Made by a program: the position numbers and the translations under genes. A stretch of DNA of 64,000 nucleotides from Alopecurus myosuroides (taxonomy: Eukaryota; Streptophyta; Magnoliopsida; Poales; Poaceae): NCBI GenBank assembly GCA_028641055.1, contig CM054057.1, positions 722,573,931-722,637,930 of the forward strand, given 5' to 3'. The notes beneath the pieces are model-generated. The model saw only the letters and a list, made by a program, of their open reading frames with translations, searched no databases and was not told the origin of the DNA. Positions 1 to 11,346 of the stretch are shown here, in pieces (the stretch's first letter is position 1; every line of letters starts with the position of its first letter).

Positions 1-959
1 AGTCGCTCGTGTTGCCGGTGGCCCGGCCCGACTCCGGACATACTCCGGCAGCGCTGCTGCTTGGAGTAGAGATGGAGGAGGTACGAGGCGCACCTCTATG
101 TATAGTAGGAGTAGGTGTAGATTAAGTTCCTCGTTGTCTTCAGTTGAGAAGTTGCAGAGTAGGTCACAGGATCTCATCGGCCAGATCCGGTGCGCACTCG
201 CCTTGTTCTTCTTCGTCCAGCAGCTCTGGTGGCAGGAGCGGTGGCGGATGGAGAGGAGCCGGCGAGTCATCTCGGTTAATAAGGCCGTCTTCCCCGCCCC
301 TACGAGTTCATCTGCATCTGAGCTTGGGTGTGGCTCAAGCAGATGGTGCTGCCTCGTCTTCGGTCAGCTCCCATGGTGGAAGGTGAGTGAAGGTGGAACA
401 GGACCAGCTCGTTTCAATAAGCATGCCGTTTGCCCCCTCTGTGATTACTGCGCGGCGATGCTACAAGCTTCTTCGACTGGCCGTGGTGGCAGAGTATGGA
501 GAAATTTGTGGCTGCGGTTTGGTGATGGTGGAGGAGGTCGGGAAAGATTGGATGTTGCGCTGGTGTGGAGCAGATCATCGGTGGCTCGACTTCGACTACC
601 GACCGGCGATGCTGGCAGTCAGCAGCTCCAAACCCTGATGCCTCTGGTGCGTCAGGTTGTCTTCAACCTCCGAGTGAGGTCTTCTCGAGGTCGTTCTGCG
701 GCATGTATTTCCATCCAGCAGCAAGTGGTTGTGTCCCCGCTGCTGGTGTGGGGAGCTGTTCGACGATCTCCGTCTTCCTCAGCGACGGCGAGTCCGATGG
801 CCTTGATTGCTTTTTTCAGTATTCTTTGCAGGGTCTTTTTTGCAAGTTTTGGACTGCCTTGTAATTTTGTTACTTGCGGGGTCCATCTTGTAATCTGTAA
901 TCCGCCGCTGTTGAATGAAAGCAACATCTAGGCCCTTCGAGGCCTTCCCTTTGTTCAAA
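1..959 (+). mobile_element. 3' part of a LINE-like (non-LTR) retroelement
   Basis: GC-rich sequence with no recognisable domain that ends in a retroelement-like tail: GTTGAATGAAAGC, a small hairpin (GGCCC TTCG A GGCC) and TTGTTCAAAAA at 951-959. The same arrangement (AATG-type stretch, GC hairpin, A-rich tail) ends the elements at 28653 and 31601. The 5' end lies outside the window. The frame 98-931 is open but does not look like a known protein. Calling it a 5'-truncated LINE or LINE-mobilised element is inference. It sits a few bases from the Helitron, in what was the 5' leader of an inverted peptide-family copy. Confidence 0.45.
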
Positions 960-1149
960 AATGGTGTGGCCACATTACTACTATAAAGGTTGGAGGGGGT
1001 GTGCTTCTACCAGATTCATTTGGGATGTGCAGCCTGAGGTGCTGACAAGTGTAGGGTTCTGATGAGCTTCGACATCCAGGTCTGTCCATGGGCCGTCCGA
1101 TCTATGAGACGCGGAGACAAAACCAGCGCCCCAATCGCCGTCTCGTCCC

Positions 1150-1770
1150 ACCTCCAATCCCCTCCCACGCCTCTTCCCCCAATCCCTCCCGCGGCGAAAC
1201 CCTAGAACGACAAGGCGAGCGCGAAGGGTGGGATGGCGGTGGTAGATGACGGCCGTCGCCTCGGCAGGAGGAGGAAAGAGGAGGTGCGGTTGGCTGACAG
1301 GACGGAGATGAGTAGTCCGCAGGCGTGAGGCACCGCTGCAGCGTCCTCGCCACCGGATCCCCTCGCTGCACCGCCATTCCTCTGCGTGCAAGCCCGCCCG
1401 CTCTTGCGGCAGGAGGAGGCACAGATGTCGCGGCTCCCCGCGGAGGTTGGAGGCGCAGGGCAGGGGACGAGCCACGGGAGCTCTTCGAGCGTGTGCAGCT
1501 CGTCAGGTCGCCGCTCCGCCCTCCACCGCCGTCGCCATGCCCTCTTCTCCCTCGCCATGGCTGCGCCGCCTCCTCCTCTGCGATGGGTCTACACTGCCAC
1601 GACGACAGTCGCCTCCGCCCCGACGTCTCTGCTTCCTAGATGGATGCGGGAAGCATGGCGAGGTCAAGGAGGAGGATGGCGGTACAAGGAAGTCGAGGAG
1701 GAGGACGACGGACCACCGAAGTTGAGTAGGAGGCCGACTTTTCGCCGAGCTCGCACCATGTGAGATTTTC
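1150..1770 (+). other. GC-rich first-exon-like segment inside the Helitron
   Basis: Cytosine-rich sequence with an AAACCCTAG stretch typical of grass 5' leaders, followed by GC-rich DNA open in several frames (for example 1325-1639 and 1386-1763). It then changes abruptly to AT-rich, intron-like DNA. I recognise no protein. It is best read as a captured 5' exon or leader, or simply as GC-rich repeat DNA. Confidence 0.3.
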
Positions 1771-2679
1771 CTTTCCCGATTGGAATTGTTTGGCTCAATT
1801 CTTTATTTGCTGGTGCGTTCACTTTGTTATTTGGGGGATTCTTACCTGCCGCTGAGAGCGGGGGTGAAGAAAAAAGGAGGCATAGCTAGAGGGAAATGGG
1901 AAATTGTGCCAATAGAGGATGTAAGAGCTCATATATGTCACAACTTTCTTGAAATAGGTCATCCTTTTGGGATTACTTCCCCTTGAGATAGGAGTCATCT
2001 CACCATCTTATTTTTCCCTAGGTCTTTTTCCTCTTATTGTTTCCTATATTTTGGATTCTGCAGCGAGACACGTACAATGGGTGGGTTATGAATATTTTCT
2101 TACTTTTTGGTCACATACACACTCAGAACATCCATCTACTATTGATTAAATAGGGCTGGTTGAAGTAAATATTATTTGTTTCTTCTAATGCCTGTTTCTC
2201 ATGTTAATTCAGGCCTAACATCACAGAATTCTGCTACACTTCCACTTACAACGAGGGTAAGTAAACCAGGGCTTATTTTAATTTTCTAATTAGTTTGAGA
2301 AATACCATCCAAACATTATTTGTGAGCATTGCGTTTGGAGTTTTAAATTGTGCAAAATTTTCTGTGTGGCTACTGCTCCCCACCACACGCTCAACAGGAG
2401 GTTCATACGTTGCCTCTCGGGCTGCTGTTGCCTCCTCCATGTTCCCGTGGAAGTGAATCTTGGATCCGTATTCTGCCTTCGAAATGATTCATGTTGATTT
2501 AATGTAATGTTATATCGTAAAAAAACCTTTGTAATTGTTCAAGATTTGGCAATTATAGTTATTTTCTTTTATTATCCCATGTTTGTTTCTTTTATTTACC
2601 TAGATGCAGAAAGAGCATGTTTCATTTTTTGACTAAACACAACAGGATAGGTTCTGATCCACATGCACTTGTGCAGCTA

Positions 2680-2796
2680 TGAGGTGGAGAAGACCTAAAG
2701 GTTCTACTAAACATGCCTTGCGTATGTGGTTTCTTCCGCTGCAATGGGGTGTAGGAAGCGGCATGACCGCTGTGAGATATACTAATAATCTCAAAG
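2680..2796 (+). other. Exon-like fragment with a splice donor, in the Helitron
   Basis: A short open stretch (…RRPKGSTKHALRMWFLPL…) ends at a good donor, CAAAG|GTGAGC, in otherwise AT-rich surroundings. It is not recognised. It resembles a captured internal exon. Confidence 0.25.
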
Positions 2797-3829
2797 GTGA
2801 GCGCTTTATGTTATTCTAAGTGCAATATGTTTGCCCCTTTGTAATTTCGACACCATTTATGCGGGTCTGAGTTTTCTCCTAATTCTTGTGGACATTTTCC
2901 CCTTTATTGGCATCTGCACAAATTCATTGTTTGATGTTACTTTGGCACATATAAATCAGTTATGATATACTAGCTCTCTCATGCTTACTAGAGCTTTTTA
3001 CACACACGGGCTGTCAAATGTTTTGCAAGTGAAGGTTTTGGATAGGTTGGTGTCCTATTAGTTTTGATTGAATCAAGTTATTTCCTACTATTTAATTGAT
3101 AAGAAAATTAGAAAATAAGATGCCAGAAAAGTCAGTGACAACCCTTCTGTTAAAAACCACTCACAGATATTTTAAGTCTGTTGTTTGTGTTTCTGATTGC
3201 TTTATTTCATTAGTTTTATCACATGAAAATTCGCTGACACACCGAGGTGGAGCAGGATCGCTGGCCAACTCGCTTGGCCGCCTTGCTGGAGCAGAGCAGA
3301 GTTGCAGCCCTCAACCATGAGACAACTGGAGGAAGCTGAGGAATGCGTTGGAGATCCCAGTGAATATACATACATTTGTGTACTTCATCAGATGCATGGA
3401 CGTTGAATCATGCAGCTTGTGTCTGATCTGATTGATGCAAAAGCTTGCTGGCTGCAGAACCAGATGTGCATCTGGTGCTACTTTTTAGTGTGCCAATTAT
3501 CTGGTTTGATGTGCGCAATTCTGAGAACGAAGAGGAGAATCTCGCGAAAGAGTACGGTGGGGAAGGCGATTTATCTCTCTTGTGAATACAGTCAAGTTTA
3601 ATCTGGGCAATTGGCCAATAGTCATTTACTTTTAGTAAGTGAATATACTTTCAGTATAGAAAAACATAGCAAAAATAGATTGTCAGGTGCAAATAATAAA
3701 ATATGTATCGTCCAGGTTCCAATAAGTCGCCATAGTGGCGACAATTTCGTGTCATGGCCATTCGGTGCCTACACGGTACGCTCTGCTGGACTGATCTAAT
3801 CTTTTCCATATTGAGCATAGCTTCGCTGG

Positions 3830-4200
3830 AGGTGGCTCATCGTCAGCCTCGCTTGATGAGGCTAAAGTATGGAAAAATATTTGCAACCAAGGCACTGGGC
3901 AAGATGAAAACCATGGTATGGAGACTTGCTCATAACTGCTTACCGTGTGGTACTCAGCTGCAAAGGCGCGTAATATTCCAGCAGCAGTAGAGTGCATCTT
4001 CTGTGGTAGACAAGAAACCGTCAAACATGTTGTTCTTTTCTGTCAGTTTGCACAGGAAGTCTGGCAAGAGATCAAGGTTGATTTTGACTGAGGCTATTGT
4101 GCTCAGGAATACCATCTCCTTTGCAAATCTGAAGGTTATGATAAGCTGGTCATTGAGTCTGATTGCCTCTCCCGTACAGGTAGTTGACTGAAATTGTTTG
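3830..4200 (+). pseudogene. LINE zf-RVT (reverse-transcriptase zinc-binding) fragment
   Basis: The translated pieces resemble the zf-RVT region at the C-terminus of plant L1 ORF2. First comes KALGKMKTMVWRLAHNCLP in one frame. A frameshift near 3968 then leads to a cysteine/histidine pattern CIFCGR-x3-VKHVVLFCQFA. The fragment is about 100 codons and stops at 4089-4091. It carries no catalytic domain. It could be an exon of a captured host gene with a LINE-derived domain or a plain LINE relic. Confidence 0.5.
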
Positions 4201-4740
4201 GCTTTGTGATCATGTGAGATAGTGTGTTCGTTCTTATGTTTGTATTTAGTTTGTAATAGCTTGGATGGATTTCTTTGCCTTTTTGTACATCGCTACATCT
4301 GAAATTTCTTCAATTACTATGTGATTGCCTATTTCTTTTCTTATGTAAACATTTTTGTTTTCCCTTGCACAGGTGGGAGATACTATCCTATGAATTACAT
4401 GGTGGATAATTGTCAGCTATGCTAATGTGCTTGGACCGAAATCTCACTGGAAGGGCACCCACAAGAGTATCCATGGTTTTTCATGAATCGGTTTTCATTC
4501 TCCAGAAACATTTGATGGTTTGCCAATCATAATGATAATCATTTTCATAGGCATCCACAATGCATGTCTGATGCCTTTGTGTGCCTAGATTTTTCCATGT
4601 GTACACAAAGTCTAATTTAGTTATCATGTGAAATGAATGTTCCTCTTAGTTGTGGTATTTTCTGAATAGAAGTTCACTCCACCTGCTGGTTCAATGCAGG
4701 TATTTCATATAGTTGTCAAATGCTGAGAGAAGTGAACCTA

Positions 4741-4864
4741 CTCCCTCCGTCTTAAATTAATTGTCGCAAAGTTTGACAAAAATGGATGTATCTAGACATA
4801 ATTAGTGTTAGATACATCCAATTTTTTTCAAACTTTGCGACAATTAATTTGACACGGTGGGAGT
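4741..4864. mobile_element. Stowaway MITE
   Basis: 124-bp imperfect palindrome starting CTCCCTCCGTC and ending in GGTGGGAG, flanked by TA on both sides (4739-4740 and 4865-4866). The arms around TTAATTGTCGCAAAGTTTGA are inverted copies. It is inserted within the Helitron. Confidence 0.85.
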
Positions 4865-7800
4865 ATATCTTTTTCACATTGCATCACTTCCCCTTCTATT
4901 TCTTTAAAATGTGTGACATGGCTGATGAGCATAGCCTTTCTGTATGCATGCATATGAGTAATAATTTAATTTTGTCTGGGATTACCACGGTATCAGCAGC
5001 AGATTAATGCCTTTTTACTTTAGTAATTTTCCATACTATATATGCGATAATATGTGTATAGCATGTGTTTGATCAAAGTTTCCACTGTTTCAAATGGTTA
5101 TGGTTATAGGTTATTCTATTTATTAGATTATCTCTCGAATTTCATTTCTTTAGTAGCCTTGATCTTAAAAGGTTCAGTATTTTTGTATTGCAGTGGCTCA
5201 GTCTAATTGGCGATAAAAAGAAAATATTGTTTTCATAAAAATGGTGTACTTGTTGCTGTAGCATGCAGGCTGGCTGATTTCTTTCACGTGTCTGCTTACA
5301 TTTGTTGGAAAAGGAAGTTCCTATTTATCGTACGACTCTTTTGGCAAAGTGAACTTGGTAGAACTGTTTTGTGATTGTGTGATTTTCCTTATGTGATTGT
5401 GTGATTTTCCTTTAAAATAGTCTATGTGGTACTTCTATGTCTCATGTGGAAAATAGGCTTTGTGGTATCTAAAGAAAATTTAAGTGCTTTTGATATGTAT
5501 TAGTTAAAATGAATGAATGTAAAATTTGCATAAGAAATATAGTTTTATAAGCTGGCAGACAAAGCGATTGTTAGAAGATTTTTTTTCCTTGTAGAACTTT
5601 TAAGAAAATGTAGAGTCATTTTGCAGCAGCTTTTCCTTTCTCTGTACTGTCGATTCAGAATACTAGGGAAGGAAGGGTATACACACATGTACATATATGT
5701 ATTGTACTACATGGATAATAGAGTTATTACAGAATAAAGTTTGTGTTTGTATTTACCCTTCTTGGATCTACTCAAATATTGCATTTTCTTTTTTTACCCT
5801 TCAAAAATCTTCTCTTTAGTTGACTTGGTTTATGTTAGATATGTAATCAAATTAATATATGAACTCACAAGTATAAGTTTTACACTCGGGACCCGCATAT
5901 GATTAAACTAATGATAGCTGAACCTGGCACATATGGAGGCAATTCAGCTTATAACCTGTTCAAGGTGGGCTCTTACATGCAGGATAGATAGATACACGTG
6001 GGTTGCTTGTGTTTAAAAAAACATGTAGGACGGGGGACCCAATTTTTTTTTCTCAAGACTTGTACATTTAAATATTGTGTCCCAAGGAAATTTCTCAAAA
6101 CACTAGAGTTTCCTTCCCTTCAGATTCTTTCTTTAATACTTACCTTTCTGTGTTATTTGTCGCATTCATGCTCTCTCTGAAAGTAAAAGAATAGTTCAAC
6201 AATATGTAAACAGCTTCAAATAAAAATTAGTCCTAGCTTCTCACAGGAAGAAAGGAGTTTTTATTCACACGGGCCAGTCACAGCATGGTTGTTGGTGCTA
6301 TTAAAGTTAAATGATATTTGCACTTTCAAGTGAGGTGCATATGTAATAATATATAGTTTTCTTGTAGAACCTTTTCAAAGAGAGTTACAGTCAGTTTCAG
6401 TCTTTTGGATCTACCATGTTGAACACAGGATTATTCGTTTTACTCACGACATATGATTCATCCCTTATTTGGATAAATGTAATATTTGTACTCCTTTAGA
6501 TATTCTGCAACCATATTGATATATTTGTTCTATTGTAGACAATTACATACTTGCAATGTTTTTACGGTTATACGCTTACACCATCACATCTAACGTTTTA
6601 CTAACCTAAATTGTGTTTATCTTTCCTGTAACCTATAGAAAGCGTCTCTTTCGAATACTTCTGTGCTACTCCATTGCTTCTGTCCTTTTTTTCCTTCCAC
6701 ATTCTATGTTCGTTTGTCAATGCGTTGGTGCTGCATCGGAAGGTTTCATGTATGCGTTTGTGCCTCGTATTCAGGTGAGATTCTTTCATTTGGTGCTGCC
6801 CTGCTTTAGGATGTGCTACTCGACTCATATTTATCTTCTCTCTTCCCCCCCTTGAATATTGCAGATTCTTGGATTTGGTTGTCTTCTCCTTTGTCAGCGT
6901 GTCCCGGGCTTTTATCCCGTGCTCATCCTGCATGTTTCGAGGTTTGTTCTTTCTTGCCCTTACTACGGCCCCACCTTTGATTCATGTTCTATTTTTCCTG
7001 TGGTTCTTCACTTATTGTTCTTACTTTGTTTTGGATTACCTCCTTGTGTTATGTCTGTATACTTAAATCTCTTCCGTTTCTTGTTTGTTTTGCAATGTCA
7101 AGTAGGCCGGATGCCATCCTTAGTGACCTCACATAAATCAGATTTGGCCCTCAAAGACTTAACAGTTACTGGTTGTTGTTTCCCCTATACCTTTAAAAAT
7201 AATATAAGGGGAAGATCCAATGTTAAAATATGGCTGAACAGAGCAGTGGCTACACCTGATTGGCATTATATTTTTAAGGAGTCAAGAGTTTCAACATCTT
7301 GTTTCACCCTTTGTGACCACTGTCCAATTTTTGTATGCTTGATCCATGAAGAAAGGGACAACAGAAGGCTGCCAACATGATAGTATGTGGTGCTACGAGA
7401 AAGAGTTGTTGACATGCCGGAGAGACAGAAGCATGGGAGGTAGGCGGTCGAAAAGGGGACTTGCGAGAGGTGCCGCAAGGTTTTGACAAGGTCACGGCGG
7501 AGCTGCCAGTAGTGTCGATTGCTGAAACTTTAACGTGTGATGAGTTTCTTCTCTTCCTGTGGAAATATGTGTGATATATTAACTTGAAGTCTCGTGTATG
7601 CTGTTTTTCTTCAAGATCAACATAAACATAGCTGATTCAGTGTTGCTCTTACCATTTGTAGTTGGCAGATATCTCACAATTAATGAAGCAAATGTGCTAC
7701 CTCTGCATTATTTATTCTTGGGTTGGAACTATTACGATGACTTAATTCAGTTGATATTTCATTATAATAGTGACCTGGCATCTATTATCTGGTCTCATGA

Positions 7801-7957
7801 ATGTTCTGAGAGAAATAAGCCGGTAAAATATCAGTTTACAAACTTTAGATGTGTCCAATGGATTTAAAATTTTGCACTTATCTGGCACGACACTGAGGAA
7901 GGGAAGCTGGATTTGGTGATAGTTGTAGCCATAGGTGTTTCATCCATGTCATTGCAG

Positions 7958-8002
7958 GAGGCTTTGGAGCACTACAAGAACCTTGTGGAGGAGGGTCGTT
8001 AG
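7958..8002 (+). other. Terminal-exon-like fragment in the Helitron
   Basis: A pyrimidine-rich acceptor, CATTGCAG, precedes 15 codons (EALEHYKNLVEEGR, stop). It is amphipathic and exon-like but too short to assign. It is consistent with a captured last exon. Confidence 0.25.
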
Positions 8003-8425
8003 GAAAAAATCGACTCCTCAAAGGTGGTAGAGCTCATCGAGCAACCTAGCGTGTTGTGGTGGGAAACATTGCATTCAGAAATTGCATCCAGTATGCTTAT
8101 GGTAATACTACAAGATCACCAAGATCCTATAAGGCACTCCCGAACCAACCGGGTCCTCCTGCAACTCATGTGGAGAGGCCACTGGACTACCAGAAGCGAT
8201 GAGACGTGGAGGCACGCTACCTCGATATTATACCCAAGTGCTTTTGTGTGCTTCATGGTCGGTGATCTGCGCCACCCACATTCCCCACTACAACCGTCAA
8301 CTCTTGATTACATATAGTTAAGTTAATAACTCTAATCTTACTAAATATCAGTAAAACAAATGACAAATATACACGATATAAGGTACGTAAGAATTATGAA
8401 TACGATACGATCTTGCTTTCGGTAT

Positions 8426-8454
8426 TTGCGCCAGTGGCGCAACGGGTCATCTAG
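8426..8454 (+). other. Helitron 3' terminus (hairpin + CTAG)
   Basis: Perfect 7-bp stem with a 3-nt loop (TTGCGCC AGT GGCGCAA), then CGGGTCAT and CTAG. This is the defining 3' structure of plant Helitrons. The next base is T, as required. Confidence 0.85.
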
Positions 8455-8880
8455 TGTATATATAGGCTAGGCCACGCCCATGCATCGTAGTGATGTTGGA
8501 TGCATAGAGCCTGACATCATGGTACGTCGATCGATGCACATTCGAGGATGTTCCATGCATGCGGCCGGTGTGAGAGGAATCGTTCCAAGGCGCACTATTT
8601 TCACATGCTAGTAGTTAACTAATCTTTTGCATGTCGCCACTTCTTTTAATTGATTGGTTCTTCTCGTTGTTGCACATACCACACTTTGTAAGTGCTTGTT
8701 TTGGATCGGAGTAGTGCCATATCTGCGCATAGAGAATGCGGCGGAAAGCCGGAGAAAGAAGGCAGACCAAAACGAGGTCGGATGGTACGACTTGAGTGCG
8801 GGGTGGAAATGGGTTGAATCGATGGTTTCACGTGCGTGCTGAACTTGTCTGGACAGCGACGCATGCATGTTTGGTTGATG
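8455..8880 (-). promoter_or_regulatory. Promoter of an inverted, broken peptide-family copy (copy A)
   Basis: The reverse complement matches the upstream regions of the genes at 15629 and 40582. It holds the block GCATGTGAA…GTGCGCCTTGGAACGATTC…CATCCTCGAATGTGCATC (8533-8608), RY-type CATGCATG motifs and a TATA box (CCTATATATACA, 8455-8466). The Helitron begins immediately downstream of the TATA box in the minus direction and a LINE-like tail lies just beyond it. The coding part, if it survives, is therefore left of position 1. I found no peptide coding remnant between 1 and 8454. Confidence 0.75.
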
Positions 8881-9070
8881 CATGCAAAAAATGAATTTCT
8901 AGCTTGGCTCCTCGATTGACATGTGTACTCCCATATTTTCTACTTCCACCTTTCCAGTTTAAATTATAGGGTACTAATCATCAGTTTGACCAACGGTAAT
9001 ATGAGATATATATTAAAAATAATATTATTAGAAATTTCAGATCTTATATGCACTGTTGGTATAAATTATA

Positions 9071-9222
9071 CTCCCTCCGTATCGAAATGTAAGATGTTTT
9101 AGCATTTTCTAAACAATATTTATCTAGACATGTTTTAGTGTAAGATGCATATGAATCTACATAATAAAACATGTCTATATCTACAAAATGCTAAAACATC
9201 TTATATTTTGATACAGAGGGAG
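9071..9222. mobile_element. Stowaway MITE
   Basis: 152-bp hairpin element with ends CTCCCTCCGTATCGAAATGT and its inverted copy (…TTTTGATACAGAGGGAG), flanked by TA dinucleotides. A truncated relative is at 21122-21236. Confidence 0.9.
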
Positions 9223-9277
9223 TACGTTATACAATTTGTATTACGTTGTAGAATTGATCATCTAGGATACCCGTCGG

Positions 9278-9448
9278 CAGTGGCGGAGCTTCATGCGAGC
9301 CATCGTGGGCCACCCCCCCTAATTTGATTTTGTAGTACCATTAGCCTATTTTTTGACTGAAATATGTGAATTTGACTAATCTTTGTATTAGATGGCCACT
9401 CCTATATGATCTAGCCCCTCCTTAAATTGTGATCAAGCTCCGCCACTG
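9278..9448. mobile_element. hAT-type MITE with 8-bp target duplication
   Basis: 171 bp with inverted ends CAGTGGCGGAGCTT / AAGCTCCGCCACTG and a perfect 8-bp duplication CCCGTCGG at 9270-9277 and 9449-9456. The length, ends and 8-bp duplication fit a non-autonomous hAT element. Confidence 0.9.
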
Positions 9449-9456
9449 CCCGTCGG

Positions 9457-9972
9457 ACATACAAATCGGACACAAGTGAGAATTAAACTTATAGGACTGT
9501 GATCTCTACATATCGATGAGTGACAAATAAAGATGGTTTCTTTTGGTTGTGACTGTTCTGATCAAATCATATAATATGTTAACATGATGTGAATGGGCAT
9601 CGTTTCCATACTTAATCTCGCAAGAAACATATTTTAACCAAAATACATTAGTGTAAGTTGGAGGAGAAGGTGGAGTCGAGTAACATGGATGATTACAAGA
9701 AATATAAGAACTGAATATCTGCTATGGGTTGTTTTGTCGGTTATTAATCTAGATGAGTACGTGTGGTGATGTATATCAATGTTTGTGATAGTGCATGGTG
9801 TGTTGTGCATTGGTGCATCGCTAGCCTATGTTTTTCTCGGGAATGTCGATTTATTTCCATTTCGGTAAATTTCGGGCACACTCAATGTGTCCTACTTTTA
9901 GGAAAGGTCATGCCGATATTTTATGCCTTCAATGTTTATATTTAATAATCTCCATTATACCCTTGCAGGATC
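9457..9972. other. Intergenic, no feature seen
   Basis: AT-rich sequence. No convincing frame or terminal repeat was found. The right edge may be the missing 5' part of the CACTA fragment that follows. Confidence 0.4.
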
Positions 9973-10490
9973 ATGGCAGTACCTGGAAGGGTCGTATTAA
10001 AATATTTTTCATGCGCGATGGTGGACATGCTTCAGAATAAGCGCAAAGAGATAAGAAGTCGGTTTCGAAGTTGCAAAGAAACGAAATTGGTCGACCCCTT
10101 TGTTGGTGTCCACTTGAAAGCGCACCTGCTCATGTATGGTTTCATGGATGGCTACACTCGATGGATAAGACGTGGGCGTCAATGGGACACAAAGAAATGT
10201 AGTGGAACATCGTAATGAACAAGAGCCGGAAGAAGAAATGAACAAAGAAGCGACGCCAAGACATGATCAAGAAGAGTCCGGACATGGAGAAGACATGGTC
10301 ACGTTGCAGGCTTCCCGGTTTCTAAGTTTAGTCAGGCAAGACCCTCATGTTCGAGTGACTAATGGAAGAGTTGCTTCTAGAGACGAATCCGGGCTGGTCC
10401 AACTCGAGTAAGACTCGAAGACTCCTTTGTATGCTGGCTGCAAGGAGTCCCGCTTGAGTTTCACGCTCAATGTCCATCATTCTCAATTCT
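9973..10490 (+). pseudogene. N-terminal fragment of a CACTA TNP2-type transposase
   Basis: Three frames together match the N-terminal, transposase-associated region of grass TNP2 proteins: HLKAHLLMYGFMDGYTRWI near 10110-10170, an acidic stretch with EESGHGED near 10273, and the hallmark DSKTPLYAGCKESRLSFTLN across 10414-10475. The frame changes between these pieces and an alternative stop follows each. There is no DDE core. The fragment abuts a MULE fragment on the opposite strand. Confidence 0.75.
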
Positions 10491-10523
10491 CACATACTCT
10501 CCCTTTCAATTATCGAACAACAC

Positions 10524-10772
10524 TTATATTTCTTGCTTTGGATCCCAACAAACAGGCTGCCCAATTTTCTCCACAAAATTCTGAACTGCATCCTCTTCCA
10601 TGTGCACTAGTTCTTGCGGATCAAAATCTGCAATCTCGACCTTCCATTTCACAATTGTATCTCTCTCAATGTTCTGCACGCTATTATCTACTAGCTTTCC
10701 CGTTAATGGAAAGAATTTGACTGTGATTTCGAAGATCCACGCAGCGCCAGCATCACCACCCATGTTTGTCAA
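10524..10772 (-). pseudogene. MULE transposase N-terminal (PB1-like) exon fragment
   Basis: The translation, including KFFPLTGKLVDNSVQNIERD and VKWKVEIADFDPQEL, is clearly homologous to the N-terminal PB1-like region of the complete MULE gene at 32359-32600 (FFPSTAKLVDGSIQSIQRD). It starts at an ATG on the minus strand and runs 82 codons before ending at the junction with the TNP2 fragment. The DNA-binding and catalytic domains are missing. The distance to the MULE-like terminus at 11346 (about 570 bp) equals the spacing in the complete element. Confidence 0.75.
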
Positions 10773-11246
10773 TGGCGGGCAGTGTCATCTAGCGGAAGTG
10801 GACGAGGCCCTAATCAAATTCAAATTCTGTTGGAGAGATGCGCATTGCCGATTTGAAGTTTTCTCGACATGCGCCATATCGTTCAGCCTACCTGCAATCA
10901 CCACACACAATATATGCCGAAAAAAGAGGCGACACGTTCACATCTAAATCAACTCGAAGCATGACGGGAACATGACTAGGGGTGCGAATTAACTCACCAA
11001 AAGCTAGGCTACCATCGAGAACGTCAGATCCGCCGCCACAGAGAGCGAAACCTGCGCCGTCGCCGAGGAAGAAGAAGCAGATGGCATTGCCCGATAGACG
11101 ATTCACTCGATTCAGTTGAAAAGCAGGGAGGCCCACCTGTCGGAAACAATAACTGCCAACATATTTTTTTCGACGAGGTCTTAACATAATCTCACACTCA
11201 CTTAAGATGGAGGGGTCCATTTTATCACCCAGGTGATCCATTGGCT

Positions 11247-11346
11247 ATTTTCGCGCAAAGAAATAGGGCACGAGAGCTATTTTGAGGAAAGATGTCATGT
11301 TCCTTCTATTCTGGAGAGAAACAGCGCACATGAGCTATTGGCCCAT
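11247..11346 (-). repeat. MULE terminal inverted repeat (outer end at 11346)
   Basis: The series GGCTATTTT … GAGCTATTTTGAGGAAAGA … CATGTTCCTTCTATT … GCGCAC … GAGCTATTGGCCC parallels the right end of the MULE at 39955-40057 in order and spacing, with much divergence. It marks the surviving end of a second, deleted element whose transposase exon is at 10524-10772. The other end was not found. Confidence 0.6.

Larger units (their letters stand above)
975..8454 (+). mobile_element. Helitron with captured exon-like fragments
   Basis: The 3' end is textbook: a 17-nt hairpin (TTGCGCCAGTGGCGCAA, 8426-8442), 8 nt, then CTAG at 8451-8454 followed by T. The 5' end is placed at 975 (TTACTACTATAAAGG; canonical would be TC) because joining the flanks (...GTGGCCACA at 966-974, TGTATATATAGG from 8455) rebuilds, on the minus strand, the TATA-plus-GTGGCCAC segment seen at 15483-15502 and 40474-40493. 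Insertion is A|T without target duplication, as expected. Inside is intron-like AT-rich DNA with short exon-like pieces on + (near 1150-1770, 2680-2796, 7958-8002), a LINE-derived piece (3830-4200) and one MITE. No Rep/helicase was seen, so it is non-autonomous. I see nothing coding in 4865-7900. Confidence 0.7.

Noticed and set aside
98..931. 277-codon open frame at the left edge
   Set aside because: Low-complexity Ser/Arg/Val-rich translation, several overlapping frames are also open, no domain; fits GC-rich retroelement 3' sequence better than a gene.
981..1763. Six overlapping long frames on both strands
   Set aside because: All arise from GC-rich, stop-poor DNA in the Helitron; none has a recognisable motif or consistent splice context.
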